NCBI RefSeq assembly: GCF_017742995.1
Contig: NZ_CP072425.1
Location: forward strand, 558,001-622,000
From: Pseudoalteromonas viridis
GTDB taxonomy: Bacteria > Pseudomonadota > Gammaproteobacteria > Enterobacterales > Alteromonadaceae
DNA length: 64,000 nt
Direction of reading: 5' to 3'
In this document: positions 48,535-59,233 of the stretch, one piece after another
How positions within the stretch are numbered: position 1 is the first letter of the stretch
How the letters are laid out: each line of letters opens with the position of its first letter
Notes under the pieces: model-generated
Told to the model about the DNA's origin: nothing
The model's database searches: none
Seen by the model: only the letters and a program-made list of their open reading frames with translations
Position numbers and translations under genes: made by a program

Positions 48535-50004
48535 TTAGCCCATGCGGTAGTTAGGAGCCTCTTTGGTGATCTGTACGTCATGGACGTGCGACTCACCCAT
48601 ACCAGCAGAGGTCACGCGGACAAACTGAGGTTTAGTGTTCAGCTCCAAAATGGTGCCACATCCAGTCAGGCCCATGGCACTGCGGATCCCGCCCACTTGT
48701 TGGTGAATGATGGTGGCGATTGGGCCTTTGTAAGCCACGCGGCCTTCAATGCCTTCCGGAACCAGTTTTTCAGCAGAGTTGCTCTTTTGGAAGTAACGAT
48801 CTGATGACCCTTCTTTTTGGTTCATCGCTCCCAGTGAGCCCATACCACGGTATGACTTGTAGTAACGACCCTGATACAGCTCAACTTCACCCGGTGCTTC
48901 TTCAGTACCTGCCAGCATAGAGCCCACCATGACGCAAGATGCACCAGCAACCAGAGCTTTAACTATGTCACCAGAGAAACGAATACCGCCGTCAGCAATG
49001 ACTGGAATGTCACGACCTTTCAGGCCATCTACTGCATCTGAAATTGCGGTAATTTGAGGCACACCACAACCGGTTACGATACGTGTGGTGCAGATAGAGC
49101 CAGGGCCAATACCCACTTTAACCGCATCAACACCGGCGTCAGCCAGTGCAACAGCACCTTCAGCCGTCGCCACGTTACCCGCAACAATTTGCAAGTCCGG
49201 GTACGCTTCACGGGTGGCTTTAACTCTGTCAATCACGCCCTGAGAGTGACCGTGTGAAGTATCGATAAGCAATACGTCAACACCCGCAGCAACCAGCGCA
49301 GCGATACGCTCGTCGGTACCGGCACCCACACCAACCGCAGCACCTACGCGCAGACGACCTTGCTCATCTTTACACGCGTTTGGTTTTTCCTGTGCTTTTT
49401 GGTAATCCTTAACGGTGATCATGCCTTTGAGTTTGAAAGCGTCGTCGACCACAAGAATTTTTTCAATGCGGTGCTCGTGCATCAGACCCAGGATCTCTTC
49501 GCGTGATGCGCCTTCTTTTACCGTTACCAGATCAGACTTTTGCGTCATCACCGATGACACAGGCTTATCCAGTTTGGTTTCAAAACGCATATCACGGCTG
49601 GTGATAATGCCTTCAAGCAGGTTGTTCTCACCCACGACCGGGAAGCCTGAGAAGCCGTTTTCTTCAGCCAGCGCCAAAGTATCGGCAATGGTTTTGTCTG
49701 CGGTGACGGTAACCGGGAAAGACACAATCCCCGCTTCGTACGCTTTTACTTTGCGTACATTGCGCGCTTGTTCTTCAATGGTCATGTTCTTATGGATGAA
49801 TCCAAGGCCGCCTTCCTGTGCAAGTGCAATTGCAAGGCGTGCTTCAGTGACTGTATCCATAGAGGCAGAAACTAATGGCAAATTAAGTTCAATACCACGA
49901 GTCAGGCGTGTTTTTAAGTTCGCAGTGTGTGGTAGAACAGTCGAATGAGCGGGTACTAAAAGTACGTCGTCAAAGGTAAGGGCTTCTTTTGCAATTCTTA
50001 ACAT
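48535..50004 (-). CDS. guaB: IMP dehydrogenase
   Basis: Oxidises IMP to XMP, the first step of GMP synthesis. N-terminal [21 protein letters not shown], two CBS domains (about 95-205), the catalytic loop [15 protein letters not shown] with its Cys, and [14 protein letters not shown] start at 50004, giving 489 aa (E. coli 488); the upstream ATG at 50022 adds non-conserved residues. Divergent from xseA. Confidence 0.98.
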   Translation of the reverse strand: MLRIAKEALTFDDVLLVPAHSTVLPHTANLKTRLTRGIELNLPLVSASMDTVTEARLAIALAQEGGLGFIHKNMTIEEQARNVRKVKAYEAGIVSFPVTVTADKTIADTLALAEENGFSGFPVVGENNLLEGIITSRDMRFETKLDKPVSSVMTQKSDLVTVKEGASREEILGLMHEHRIEKILVVDDAFKLKGMITVKDYQKAQEKPNACKDEQGRLRVGAAVGVGAGTDERIAALVAAGVDVLLIDTSHGHSQGVIDRVKATREAYPDLQIVAGNVATAEGAVALADAGVDAVKVGIGPGSICTTRIVTGCGVPQITAISDAVDGLKGRDIPVIADGGIRFSGDIVKALVAGASCVMVGSMLAGTEEAPGEVELYQGRYYKSYRGMGSLGAMNQKEGSSDRYFQKSNSAEKLVPEGIEGRVAYKGPIATIIHQQVGGIRSAMGLTGCGTILELNTKPQFVRVTSAGMGESHVHDVQITKEAPNYRMG

Positions 50005-50135
50005 GTGTGCGGCATCTCTCAAGTGAAACTGAGTATAAGGAATTGCGAGCGCATTTTATCAGCGTTCCTTATGCGAGTAAATAAAATTTAGCAAAAATAT
50101 GCTAGAGTATCCGTGAATTTTTTATGGAGCTGAGT

Positions 50136-51512
50136 ATGTCGTTGCCACAACAAGAAAAAGTTTATTCGGTCTCGCGCCTCAATCGTGAGATCCGCAGTTT
50201 GCTGGAACAAGGGTTCGCTTCTTTGCAGCTGACCGGCGAGATCTCCAACTTTGTCGCCCCGGCATCCGGGCACTGGTATTTTTCTCTTAAAGATGACAAA
50301 GCCCAGATAAAAGCCGCCATGTGGCGTGGCAACAACCGCTACTGTCGCTACCGGCCACAAAATGGCGAGCAGGTGCTGGTTCAGGCCCGGGTGTCGGTAT
50401 ATGAACCACGCGGTGACTACCAGCTGATTGTTGAACAGATGGCACCGGCAGGCGAAGGCCTGTTAAAACAACAGTTCGAAGCACTCAAGCTGCGCCTGGC
50501 GGGCGAAGGCTTGTTCAGCAGCCAGCATAAACAACCGCTGCCTGCGCGCATCAACCGGGTGGGCGTTGTCACCTCCCCGACCGGCGCAGCGATCAGAGAC
50601 ATTCTGTCGGTCCTGAAACGCCGGGCACCGCAACTGGAGGTAGTGATCTACCCAACTCAGGTGCAAGGTCAGGAAGCCCATCACCAGATTGCGGCGCAAA
50701 TTGCTCTGGCAAACAGTCGCAATGAAGTAGATGTGCTGATTGTTGGCCGTGGTGGTGGTTCACTGGAAGATCTGTGGTGTTTTAACGAAGAAGCCGCGGC
50801 CAGAGCCCTGTTTGCCAGTCAGCTACCGGTGATCAGCGCCGTCGGCCACGAGATAGATACCACCATCAGTGACTATGTCGCCGACCTGCGCGCACCAACG
50901 CCATCTGCCGCAGCGGAGCTGGTCAGCCCCGATGGCGCGGAAATTCTGGCTCAGTTACGCCAGCAAAAACAGCGTCTGGCGGGGGCCATGCAGCGTTATG
51001 TATCCCAACAAGGGCAACAACTGCACAATGTACACCAGCGCCTGTTACTGCAACATCCACAAACTCAATTGATGCAGCAGGCACAAAAAGTGGATGAGCT
51101 CAGCAGCCGCTTACACCGGGCAATGAACCACCAGCAACATCGGGCACAAAGCCGTGTTGCACTGGCGCAGCAACGCCTGGCGCAGTTTCATCCTGAGCAG
51201 AAACTGCGTTATGCCAATGCGCATCTCGACAGCCTGAGAGATAAGCTCATTCGCGCGATGCAGACCTCGCAACAACAGCACCAGCAACAACTGGCGTTAC
51301 TGGCGGCCAGGCTCGACAGTGTCAGTCCGCTGGCCGTTTTGGCACGTGGCTATAGCATTACCAAATCAGCGCAGAAAGTCGTTAAATCAACACAAGACGT
51401 GGCAGTAGGTGACGTGTTAACCACTGAATTGCACGATGGCCGCCTGCAAACGCAAGTGCTGGAAATCGCGCCACATTCACCAGACAACGAACGCACAACG
51501 GACTGTGATTAG
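50136..51512 (+). CDS. xseA: Exodeoxyribonuclease VII large subunit
   Basis: The large subunit of ExoVII, degrading single-stranded DNA. The N-terminal OB fold (LTGEISNFVAPASGHWYFSLKD) precedes the catalytic domain with GAAIRDILSVLKRRAP, VGRGGGSLEDLW and GHEIDTTISDYVADLRAPTPSAAAE, and a long coiled coil (about 270-400). ATG 50136 is chosen because GGAG lies 8 nt upstream; ATG 50124 is the alternative. As in E. coli it is divergent from guaB. Confidence 0.96.
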   Translation: MSLPQQEKVYSVSRLNREIRSLLEQGFASLQLTGEISNFVAPASGHWYFSLKDDKAQIKAAMWRGNNRYCRYRPQNGEQVLVQARVSVYEPRGDYQLIVEQMAPAGEGLLKQQFEALKLRLAGEGLFSSQHKQPLPARINRVGVVTSPTGAAIRDILSVLKRRAPQLEVVIYPTQVQGQEAHHQIAAQIALANSRNEVDVLIVGRGGGSLEDLWCFNEEAAARALFASQLPVISAVGHEIDTTISDYVADLRAPTPSAAAELVSPDGAEILAQLRQQKQRLAGAMQRYVSQQGQQLHNVHQRLLLQHPQTQLMQQAQKVDELSSRLHRAMNHQQHRAQSRVALAQQRLAQFHPEQKLRYANAHLDSLRDKLIRAMQTSQQQHQQQLALLAARLDSVSPLAVLARGYSITKSAQKVVKSTQDVAVGDVLTTELHDGRLQTQVLEIAPHSPDNERTTDCD

Positions 51513-52165
51513 TATTCAGTAATCAGTTCCCGAATACTTTTAGTGCTCAGGTGCACTTGCATTCCCTGCGCGGTTTGCTGTGCTGCACTGACCTTGAAGT
51601 GCTGGATCCAAGGGGTGTTAAAAAGGCGGTCGTTAAGGCGCTGCCACTGCATGGCATCGACGCCCTGACTGCGCGGTACAAAACTCAGCTGACAGACGTG
51701 ACGCTTGCAGCCATAACTGGCGTAAGCAAAGTAATGACTGAGATCACTGGTATAGAGAAAATCTCCGAGCTGTAATTCCAGCTCATCGGCCCACAGCGGG
51801 TCGCGCGATTCGGTTTGAAAGATATCGGCCAGCTGGCGATTGATGTTGCCGGATGCAGTTGAACGCGGCGGCTCACTTGGCGGCTCGGCCCTTGCTGCGG
51901 CCTGTGTCTGTGCCAGCTCCCCCTGCAATTGTTGCACCTGCTGACGCAACGCAGTGAGCTCTGCAAGCGTGTCTGTTGTTGTCGGTACAGTGGCCTCAAC
52001 GGCGTCATTTTCCGGGTTAGCAAGAGGCAGCGGCTTGTCGGGATGTGTCTCCATGACTGACGCTGGTGAGTTGACAGGCTGTGCTGAAACCAGCCACCAG
52101 GTCAGCGGTGCAGCAACGGCTGCACCCAATAGCATATAACCGATCTTTTGGCCCAGGTTATCCAT
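51509..52165 (-). CDS. Hypothetical membrane-anchored protein
   Basis: About 218 aa, unrecognised. An N-terminal membrane segment (IGYMLLGAAVAAPLTWWLV) is followed by a Pro-rich stretch, a short coiled coil (LTALRQQVQQLQGELAQTQAA) and a C-terminal domain of about 110 residues with YGCKRHVCQLSF. Probably periplasmic. Convergent with xseA, overlapping by 4 nt at the stops; upstream neighbour is cysE. The second ATG (52165) fits the hydrophobic start better than 52171. Confidence 0.6.
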   Translation of the reverse strand: MDNLGQKIGYMLLGAAVAAPLTWWLVSAQPVNSPASVMETHPDKPLPLANPENDAVEATVPTTTDTLAELTALRQQVQQLQGELAQTQAAARAEPPSEPPRSTASGNINRQLADIFQTESRDPLWADELELQLGDFLYTSDLSHYFAYASYGCKRHVCQLSFVPRSQGVDAMQWQRLNDRLFNTPWIQHFKVSAAQQTAQGMQVHLSTKSIRELITEY

Positions 52166-52191
52166 CTGCACCGCCTGTGATGTGTTCGATG

Positions 52192-53013
52192 CTACAGCAT
52201 GGCGCTGGTATGAGATTCGTTACGGGCAATCAGATCCTCATCGAGGAAGTTCTGATCCATCGATTCGGCCGGACAGGCACATGGCGGTTTGCCCACCACT
52301 TTTGCCGGAACCCCCACCACAGTGGTGTGTGGCTCAACGGCTTTGAGTACCACGGAGCCTGCGCCGATCCGCGCGCCCTCGCCCACTTCAATATTACCCA
52401 GTACTTTTGCGCCTGCGCCAATCAAAACGCCTGCGCGTATTTTCGGGTGACGATCCCCTTGTTCGTTACCCGTACCGCCTAAGGTCACCGATTGTAAAAT
52501 AGAGACATTATTTTCGATTACTGCGGTTTCACCAATGACTATACCAGTCGCATGGTCAAACATAATGCCATGGCCGACTTTACAAGCAGGATGGATATCA
52601 ACACCAAATACTTCGGATGTACGGCTCTGGATAAAACGTGCGAGCTCTTTTCTGTCTTGTCGCCATAAGCAATGAGCGAGTCGGTGTGCTTGTATTGCAT
52701 GAAAGCCCTTAAGGTTTGAAATAACGTTAAGATAGCTATCGGCAGCCGGGTCACGATCTTTAACCGCTTTTATATCATGGGCGACATGGGTGAGCATACG
52801 GTCGCAATCTACAAACGCCTGGTCGAACAATTCACGAATGGTGAACGCAGACACCACGGCATCTGCCAGCTTGTTCGCCACGATAAAGCTCAATGCCGCA
52901 CCGAGGCATTCATGATTTAAAATACTTGAGTAAACATGGCTGGCGAGCAACGGCTCGCGGTCTACTAATTCGGTCGCTTCCTGACGAAGCTTTTGCCAGA
53001 TCTCGTGTCTCAT
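52192..53013 (-). CDS. cysE: Serine O-acetyltransferase CysE
   Basis: Acetylates serine with acetyl-CoA, the first step of cysteine synthesis. A helical N-terminal domain (HVYSSILNHECLGAALSF), then the left-handed beta-helix with GIMFDHATGIVIGETAVIEN, LGGTGNEQGDRHPKI and GAGAKVLGNI. I start at 53013 (MRHEIWQKL), giving 273 aa, the E. coli length; the frame extends further up without homology. Confidence 0.96.
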   Translation of the reverse strand: MRHEIWQKLRQEATELVDREPLLASHVYSSILNHECLGAALSFIVANKLADAVVSAFTIRELFDQAFVDCDRMLTHVAHDIKAVKDRDPAADSYLNVISNLKGFHAIQAHRLAHCLWRQDRKELARFIQSRTSEVFGVDIHPACKVGHGIMFDHATGIVIGETAVIENNVSILQSVTLGGTGNEQGDRHPKIRAGVLIGAGAKVLGNIEVGEGARIGAGSVVLKAVEPHTTVVGVPAKVVGKPPCACPAESMDQNFLDEDLIARNESHTSAML

Positions 53014-53152
53014 AAACTGCACTATTTCAATTATTCCAAAGCCTTTTTCTATCTTACCCTGCAACGCGGTAAATTAGCAGTGATAGTCAAATGCTTATTG
53101 CATCAATTTGTTATTAATTATAACCCGAAATAGCGAACAGAGGATGGGAAAG

Positions 53153-53204
53153 CAGGCGGATACCAGGTCCGCCTGACAAACTCAGAGCCCGGCAGAGGGC
53201 TCTG
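53153..53204 (-). terminator. Double-hairpin terminator of the M16 protease
   Basis: CAGAGCCC / GGGCTCTG (53183-53204) and CAGGCGGA / TCCGCCTG (53153-53175) follow the M16 stop on the minus strand. Both stems are perfect 8 bp, but the T-tracts are weak. Confidence 0.65.
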
Positions 53205-53212
53205 GTGGGGCG

Positions 53213-56086
53213 TTACTTAAAGACCGCTTCCGCGTTCATCACCTCGATGTTGGCAGCCGGAATAGCCAGTTTGTAGTTGGCAATTTGCTTATCCTCATCA
53301 ATCAGTGCTTGCGGTTTTTCTGCATTGTAATGCATCGGCGATTCAGTCTGATTGACCAGACGCGCTTTCATATCAGCCGCATCGCCGGTCACAAAGACGT
53401 AGTGAATGTTGTCACTTTGCAGATTTTCACGGATCACGCGGTTGACGTCTTCCACGCTCAGCGATGCCAGCTGGTCACGCACATAGGTCACAAACTCATC
53501 CGTGTTATAGAACTGGCTGTCCAGCGCATAACCCAGCTGACGGTCCTGACTGGCCACCATCTGCGGCACAAAGTTGCTCAGGAAGTTGCGAGTCGCCTCG
53601 AAATCGCCCTCCGTCATGCCCTCTTTGATCAGCTTATCCAGCTCAAACTGTGCAACCCGCGTTGCAAAGTGGGCGTCGTTATTGGAGCGCAGTGGACGTA
53701 ACCAGACCTGGAAAATTTGCTCAGAGCGGCCCAGGTTGGCATCCGGTTTGGTCTGGAACATACCGCGCGGGAAATATTCAATGTAAGCATAATCACCATA
53801 GTTCATACCACGCACCTGACGAATACGCTGGAACAGGTAAGCGTTTGAGTTACGGTGCTCACCAAAGTAAGAGCGCACCAGCCACAGAGCAGTCCAGTCT
53901 TTGCTGCTGCGGACGGTATCGATTGGGAAGCCAAACGACACGGCCGTCGATTTCGCACTTTTCTCAATGATGGTGGCATGACGACCCGTCAGTGCCGGCG
54001 CATCCGGGATAGTCAGGCGCGCTTCTTCGCCTTTTGGCAACTGAGCCAGATCGCTCAGCATACGTGCTTTCAGTCGCTCATCCAGCGCCCCGGTGATCCC
54101 CACATTCAGTTTTGCCTGAGTAAACTGACTGCGGTAGAAGGCTTTGACATCATCGAGCGTCAGCGCTTCGAGATCAGACAAATCGCCCAGGTTATAGCTT
54201 TCATACGGATGGCCCTGATACAGCTTATGGTACAGTACCTCTTTGCCCAGCTCTTCATCATTAGATGCCTTAAGGCCGGCCTTGATGTTGTCGATCAGCT
54301 CTTTTTTCAGGCGTTTGAAGTCATCTTCTCGGAAGCCCGGGTTAAGCAACTGCTCACTGACTAAGGCATACCACTGAGCGGCATTGTCCTTGTGCACCCG
54401 GCCACGCAGAGACAGCATTTCTTTATCAATCTGATAATCGAAGCTACCGGCAATCGGGTACAGGGCTTTTTGGATTTCTTTATAGGATTTGCTCTGTGAG
54501 CCCCCATTGGCAATCATGGCCGCCGTCAGCGCTGCCACGCCTTTTTTGCCTTGCGGATCGGCCGCAGCCCCGGTGTAGAACAGCAAGTTCACATCCACCA
54601 GAGGCGATGCATTGGTGTTATCCAGGACGGAGAAATGACGTTGTTTAGGCTCACTGAGCTGGGCAACCAGCTCATCCAGCGCGACTTCTTTGTCAAACCC
54701 CGCCACTTCAGGCAAGTCTGACATAGTCACCGTTGTGCGACCGCTGTCGACAAAATAGCGGTTGGCGACATCGCGAATGTCTTCTGCGGTCACGGAGTCG
54801 CTGGTCGCATATAAGGTGTTGATCACTTCAGGGTCGCGCTCAAAGTGCATATACTGCGCCAGCATGCTGGCGATCGCCTGTGACGAGTCCAGATCATTGG
54901 CAAAGCTATACTTGAGATTAGACTTCAGCGCCGCCAGTTTGTCGCTGTCCACCAGCTCAGTGCGTGCTGTGGCATAAGTGCGGTTGATGGCGTCGCGTAC
55001 CACGGCCAGGTCACTTTCTTCATTTACCTTCACGAAAACATGCAACAGACCGGGATCTTTGGTCTCGGCATTGTAGGTAAACATCTGACTGGCAATTTGC
55101 TTGTCGACCACCAGCTCCTGATATAGCTCGGAGTTTTCAGAGAAATACAGTTGCGAGATCAGATCCAATGCCGCACGGTCTTTCTTCTCAGGCTCCCATG
55201 CCGCGCCTTTATAAGAGACCAGTAACCAGTGACCCGGCAGGCCGTCATAGTGTTCATGTACATATCTGGCTTGCTGTTGTTTAGGTTCAACCGGAATGTC
55301 AGCAACATAGTTGCCGCGCTGCCAGCCGCCCCAGTGCTTTTTCACCATCTCCATGGTTTTTTGCGGATCCACATCACCCACAATCACGATAGAGACGTAC
55401 TCAGGTTTATAGAAGCGCTCAAAAAAGACCTGACCATATTCCATTTGATCCGGCATGGCTTCAATGTCTTCGAAAAAGCCCATGGTGGTATGCTTGTAAG
55501 TGTGCTTGTCAAAGGCCTCTTTGCGCACCGCACTCAATAGCTTGCGGATCGGGCTGGCGTTGTTCTTCAGGTATTCGCCTTTCACGGTCAACGCTTCGGT
55601 ACGGAACTGAGACTCGCTGTAGCTGAGGTTCTGGAAGATATCGGCTTTGATCTCCAGCACCTTATCCAGATGCTCTTTTGAGAAATTCAAATGATAGTTA
55701 GTGTAATCATTGGTGGTATATGCGCGGTTATCCACCCCGGAGTTTTTCAGAATGTCGGCATAGACATCCTGCGGGAACTTCTCAGAGCCCTTAAACATCA
55801 TATGCTCAAAGAAGTGCGCAAAACCAGTACGGCCAGGCTCCACTTCGTTACGCGAACCAACAGATACCGGGATCTGAAGTGAAACCACATCCGGGTAGTC
55901 GGTTTTTACCACCATCACGCGCAGACCATTGTCCAGCTCCTCGAGCACATAGTCCTGAGCGAATACTTTGTTGTTAGTTTGAGCTTCAACGCTGGTTGGC
56001 GCCTGTTGAGTTGATTGCGACGTGGCTGCGCAACCAGCCAGTGCCAGTGACACAGCCAGGCTGGTCGCCAGTAATTTAAATTTCAT
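53213..56086 (-). CDS. M16 zinc metalloprotease, lipoprotein
   Basis: A 957-aa pitrilysin/insulinase-family protease. The N-terminus MKFKLLATSLAVSLALAGC ends in a lipobox, so it is membrane-anchored at C19. The active site HFFEHMMFKGS is the inverted zinc motif HxxEH, with the downstream Glu in ESQFRTEALTVKGE. Four repeats of the family (two M16, two M16_C) fill the rest. Likely digests peptides in the periplasm or at the outer membrane. Confidence 0.93.
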   Translation of the reverse strand: MKFKLLATSLAVSLALAGCAATSQSTQQAPTSVEAQTNNKVFAQDYVLEELDNGLRVMVVKTDYPDVVSLQIPVSVGSRNEVEPGRTGFAHFFEHMMFKGSEKFPQDVYADILKNSGVDNRAYTTNDYTNYHLNFSKEHLDKVLEIKADIFQNLSYSESQFRTEALTVKGEYLKNNASPIRKLLSAVRKEAFDKHTYKHTTMGFFEDIEAMPDQMEYGQVFFERFYKPEYVSIVIVGDVDPQKTMEMVKKHWGGWQRGNYVADIPVEPKQQQARYVHEHYDGLPGHWLLVSYKGAAWEPEKKDRAALDLISQLYFSENSELYQELVVDKQIASQMFTYNAETKDPGLLHVFVKVNEESDLAVVRDAINRTYATARTELVDSDKLAALKSNLKYSFANDLDSSQAIASMLAQYMHFERDPEVINTLYATSDSVTAEDIRDVANRYFVDSGRTTVTMSDLPEVAGFDKEVALDELVAQLSEPKQRHFSVLDNTNASPLVDVNLLFYTGAAADPQGKKGVAALTAAMIANGGSQSKSYKEIQKALYPIAGSFDYQIDKEMLSLRGRVHKDNAAQWYALVSEQLLNPGFREDDFKRLKKELIDNIKAGLKASNDEELGKEVLYHKLYQGHPYESYNLGDLSDLEALTLDDVKAFYRSQFTQAKLNVGITGALDERLKARMLSDLAQLPKGEEARLTIPDAPALTGRHATIIEKSAKSTAVSFGFPIDTVRSSKDWTALWLVRSYFGEHRNSNAYLFQRIRQVRGMNYGDYAYIEYFPRGMFQTKPDANLGRSEQIFQVWLRPLRSNNDAHFATRVAQFELDKLIKEGMTEGDFEATRNFLSNFVPQMVASQDRQLGYALDSQFYNTDEFVTYVRDQLASLSVEDVNRVIRENLQSDNIHYVFVTGDAADMKARLVNQTESPMHYNAEKPQALIDEDKQIANYKLAIPAANIEVMNAEAVFK

Positions 56087-56388
56087 ATGCTTCCCTAAAA
56101 TTTGCAGTGATTCTTATTATTGGCCTCTCTACATAAAGGCCCATGGTTGCCAATTATGCCGCAATCACGCCTTAATTCATCTTTACGCGCCCATTTTATG
56201 TAAAAAAATATGAACTGCATGGCGGCCGGTAAACTCATCTGCAAAACAAAGGCTTGTTTCTCTGTAGCGAAAATACTATGAAAGAATTTCATTGGCATTG
56301 AATTAGTTTCAAGAAAAAAATCTATCTAGACGTCTAAATGGCTGCTATATTAGTTCTTAGATACTGAATTTTTGCCGGAATCAAAACC
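56087..56388. promoter_or_regulatory. Divergent promoter region with a MetJ box (AGACGTCT)
   Basis: The 302-nt gap between the M16 protease (leftward) and the MTHFR-family gene (rightward) has no gene. At 56328-56335 it contains AGACGTCT, the exact consensus MetJ box. Its 8-bp neighbours (AATCTATC to the left, AAATGGCT to the right) resemble degenerate boxes in phase, as in E. coli met operators. MetJ with S-adenosylmethionine would repress the downstream gene. Confidence 0.65.
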
Positions 56389-57345
56389 ATGGCGTTATCA
56401 CTACAAGAGAAAATCTTAGACCCGAACCAAGGGGTATATTTGATTGGTACGACTCCGCCCAAATCTGGTACGGAGCAGGACAAAGTTAAGCGCATTGCCA
56501 CTAAGCTGCTCGACCGTTTACACGAGATTGAATACGACGGTGTGGTGGTTTACGACATTCAGGATGAAAGCAGTCGCACCAATGTGCCGCGCCCTTTTCC
56601 GTTTAAGGAAACTGTTGACCCGTGTGAATACAGCCGTCTGGTTAAATCGTTGTCGCAGCTGGATGTGATCACCTACAAAAGCGTGGCACAGCGTGACAGC
56701 GCTGAATTTAACCAGTGGCTCAGCACCACCAAGCAGGAGTTTGGCCTGAATAACCTGGTGCTGGTTGGCTCGCCGTCTTCACAAGGTAAAATCAACTTAC
56801 CATTGCCAGAGGCCTATCAGGCACTCGCTCAGCATGAAGAAAACTTTTTCCTCGGTGGCGTCACTATTGCGGAGCGCCATGCTTCAAAACGCAATGAACA
56901 TGAACGCCTGATTGAGAAAACCGCGCAGGGCTGCGAGTTCTTTATTTCTCAGGCGGTTTACAATGCCCAGGCGACCATAGATTTGATCACCAGCTATGCC
57001 CGAACCTGCAAGCAACAAGGCATTGAGCCTAAGCGATTGATCCTGACCTTTACCCCATGTGGGGGTGAGAAGACGCTGCAATTTATGGAGTGGCTGGGGA
57101 TCTCAGTGCCCGAGGCAACCAAGTGGCGTATGCTGGATGCGGACAACACACTGAGCGAGTCGATCCGTATTTGCCGCGAGAATCTGGATTCAATTTTGCG
57201 TAGCTGTGCCCACCTGGATGTACCGCTTGGGCTGAACATAGAGAGCCTGACCAACCGTAAAGAAGAGATAGACGCCTCGATCAACCTCTATCGCCTGCTC
57301 AAGGCTACCATGGAGCTGACTCTGGCAGAAAAACAGATCGCCTAG
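56389..57345 (+). CDS. Methylenetetrahydrofolate reductase-family protein
   Basis: A 318-aa TIM-barrel protein of the MTHFR superfamily. GVTIAERHASKRNEHERLIEKTAQGCEFFISQAVYNAQ matches the FAD/folate part of MetF, and the N-terminal IGTTPPKSGTEQDKVKRIA, IEYDGVVVYDIQDES and LVLVGSPSSQGK fit the barrel. It differs from canonical MetF (about 296 aa) in its N-terminus, so it may be a paralogue. A consensus MetJ box upstream supports a role in methionine or one-carbon metabolism. Ends at a bidirectional terminator. Confidence 0.75.
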   Translation: MALSLQEKILDPNQGVYLIGTTPPKSGTEQDKVKRIATKLLDRLHEIEYDGVVVYDIQDESSRTNVPRPFPFKETVDPCEYSRLVKSLSQLDVITYKSVAQRDSAEFNQWLSTTKQEFGLNNLVLVGSPSSQGKINLPLPEAYQALAQHEENFFLGGVTIAERHASKRNEHERLIEKTAQGCEFFISQAVYNAQATIDLITSYARTCKQQGIEPKRLILTFTPCGGEKTLQFMEWLGISVPEATKWRMLDADNTLSESIRICRENLDSILRSCAHLDVPLGLNIESLTNRKEEIDASINLYRLLKATMELTLAEKQIA

Positions 57346-57361
57346 TTATTCGAACACCAAT

Positions 57362-57393
57362 AAAAAAACCGAGCACGCTGGCTCGGTTTTTTT
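57362..57393. terminator. Bidirectional rho-independent terminator
   Basis: An A7 run, the stem AACCGAGC / GCTCGGTT with a 6-nt loop, then T7. It serves the MTHFR-family gene rightward and gpsA leftward. Confidence 0.93.
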
Positions 57394-57409
57394 ATGCTCA
57401 GACATCCGT

Positions 57410-58417
57410 TTATTCCGACTTTTGCTCTCTGCCAAGCAGGGCCATCGCCGCTTCTTTGACGTCTTTTTGTTGATACAGCACCTGATAGATCTGCTCCGTG
57501 ATCGGCATTTCGATGCCTGTGCGTTTTGCCAGTAAGTACACTTCTTTGGTGTTGCGATACCCTTCCACCACCTGACCAATACTCTGCATCGCTTCTTCGA
57601 CATTTTTACCCTGGCCCAGAGCCAGACCAAAGCGTCGGTTGCGAGACTGATTGTCGGTACAAGTAAGGATCAGATCGCCAAGCCCCGCCATCCCCATAAA
57701 GGTTTCAGAGCGTGCACCAAGTGACAATCCGAGTCGGCATAACTCCGCCAACCCGCGGGTGATCAAGGCCGTTCTGGCATTCGCGCCAAAACCGAATCCA
57801 TCGGACATACCTGCGCCAATGGCAATCACATTCTTCACCGCACCACCGAGCTGAATACCGATAAAATCATCGTTGCTGTAAACCCTGAACGAGCGACCAC
57901 AATGCAACAACTTGGCCAGTTCAGCCCGAAATGCTTCGCAACGAGACGACACTGAAATTGCCGTCGGTAACCCCGCGGCCATTTCTTTGGCAAAGGTCGG
58001 TCCGGACAACACGGCCAGCGGTACCTGCTCACCGAGCACGTCCAGCGCCACATCCTGAAGTAAACGACCGGTATCCGGCTCCAGCCCTTTTGTGGCCCAG
58101 GCGACTTTTGTACCCGGCAGTAAATGAGGCTTAATGGCCGCCAGAGTCTGTGCGAACGCATGGCTGGGTACCACCACCAAAACCAACTTGCTGGCCTGAA
58201 CGGCGTGAGTCAGGTCGGCTTCCAGTTGCAGCGACTCAGGGAAGCCAATATCCGGTAAGTAACGGGCATTTTGACGCGAGCTGGCTAACTGCTCGATAGC
58301 AGCGCTGTCGCGTCCCCAAAGAGTAACCTGGTGACCGTTGCGGGCAAAACAAATAGCAAGGGCGGTGCCATACGACCCCGCCCCCAATACGGTCACAGCT
58401 GATTGTGCTGTATTCAT
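57410..58417 (-). CDS. gpsA: Glycerol-3-phosphate dehydrogenase [NAD(P)+]
   Basis: Makes sn-glycerol 3-phosphate for phospholipid synthesis. The N-terminal Rossmann motif is [14 protein letters not shown], followed by [11 protein letters not shown], the catalytic Lys region [13 protein letters not shown] and [20 protein letters not shown]. 335 aa, normal. It begins 3 nt after secB, in the order yibN-grxC-secB-gpsA of E. coli. Confidence 0.97.
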   Translation of the reverse strand: MNTAQSAVTVLGAGSYGTALAICFARNGHQVTLWGRDSAAIEQLASSRQNARYLPDIGFPESLQLEADLTHAVQASKLVLVVVPSHAFAQTLAAIKPHLLPGTKVAWATKGLEPDTGRLLQDVALDVLGEQVPLAVLSGPTFAKEMAAGLPTAISVSSRCEAFRAELAKLLHCGRSFRVYSNDDFIGIQLGGAVKNVIAIGAGMSDGFGFGANARTALITRGLAELCRLGLSLGARSETFMGMAGLGDLILTCTDNQSRNRRFGLALGQGKNVEEAMQSIGQVVEGYRNTKEVYLLAKRTGIEMPITEQIYQVLYQQKDVKEAAMALLGREQKSE

Positions 58418-58420
58418 AAC

Positions 58421-58903
58421 TTATGCGTCAGCAGGTTGCTCTTGCGCGGCACGTTGCTGCATGTACTGAGCAAATAGCGCGTCAAAGTTAACTGGTGCCA
58501 GGTTCAGTTGTGGGAAAGTACCACGGTTAACCAGGCTAGCTACCGCTTCACGAGCGTACGGGAACAGAATGTTCGGGCAGAATGCACCTAACATGTGCGC
58601 CATTTGCAGCTCTTCCAGCTCACCAATTGAGAAGATACCCGCTTGCTGAATTTCGCACAGGAATGCTGTCTCTTCGCCCAATGACGCAGTCACAGTCAAT
58701 GCCAGAACAACTTCGTATACGCCTTCGTCCAGCTTGGCAGAACGTGTATCCATGTCCAGCTTCACTTCAGGTGTCCACTCTTTTTGGAAGATAGCCGGAG
58801 AATTCGGCGTTTCGAAAGACACATCTTTGGTGTAGATGCGCTGAATGTTAAATTGTGGACCTTGTTGTTCTTCTGCAGCAGCTGCGTTGTTTTGCTCTGT
58901 CAT
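58421..58903 (-). CDS. secB: Protein-export chaperone SecB
   Basis: A cytosolic tetrameric chaperone that keeps preproteins unfolded for Sec[24 protein letters not shown], then [17 protein letters not shown] and [32 protein letters not shown] are the family's conserved blocks. 160 aa. Co-transcribed with gpsA. Confidence 0.97.
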   Translation of the reverse strand: MTEQNNAAAAEEQQGPQFNIQRIYTKDVSFETPNSPAIFQKEWTPEVKLDMDTRSAKLDEGVYEVVLALTVTASLGEETAFLCEIQQAGIFSIGELEELQMAHMLGAFCPNILFPYAREAVASLVNRGTFPQLNLAPVNFDALFAQYMQQRAAQEQPADA

Positions 58904-58970
58904 TGTTCTTCCTAATTATTCGTATTTAAAGTGGGGCAGCACTGCGGGCCCGTACCCGCAGTGCTGAAAA

Positions 58971-59225
58971 TTATTTCAGTAATGCGTCCAGCTTACCTTG
59001 CGCTTCAAGCGCCATCATGTCATCGCAACCACCAATGTGCTGCTCTTTGATGAAGATCTGCGGCACCGTATGACCACCGTTGGCTTTGTTGATCATTTCT
59101 TCGCGCAATTCGGGTTGGGCGCCGATATCGTACTCGGTATATGTGACACCTTTGCTATCCAACAGTGCCTTAGCGCGGTGACAGTAAGGACAATAATCCT
59201 TTGTATAAATAACAACTTGGCTCAT
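58971..59225 (-). CDS. grxC: Glutaredoxin 3
   Basis: An 84-aa GSH-dependent thiol reductase. The active site C12PYC15 follows YTKDY, and the conserved VPQIFIKEQHIGGCDD binds glutathione. 67 nt upstream of secB and 8 nt after the rhodanese gene; same order as E. coli. Confidence 0.96.
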   Translation of the reverse strand: MSQVVIYTKDYCPYCHRAKALLDSKGVTYTEYDIGAQPELREEMINKANGGHTVPQIFIKEQHIGGCDDMMALEAQGKLDALLK

Positions 59226-59233
59226 ATTTACTC

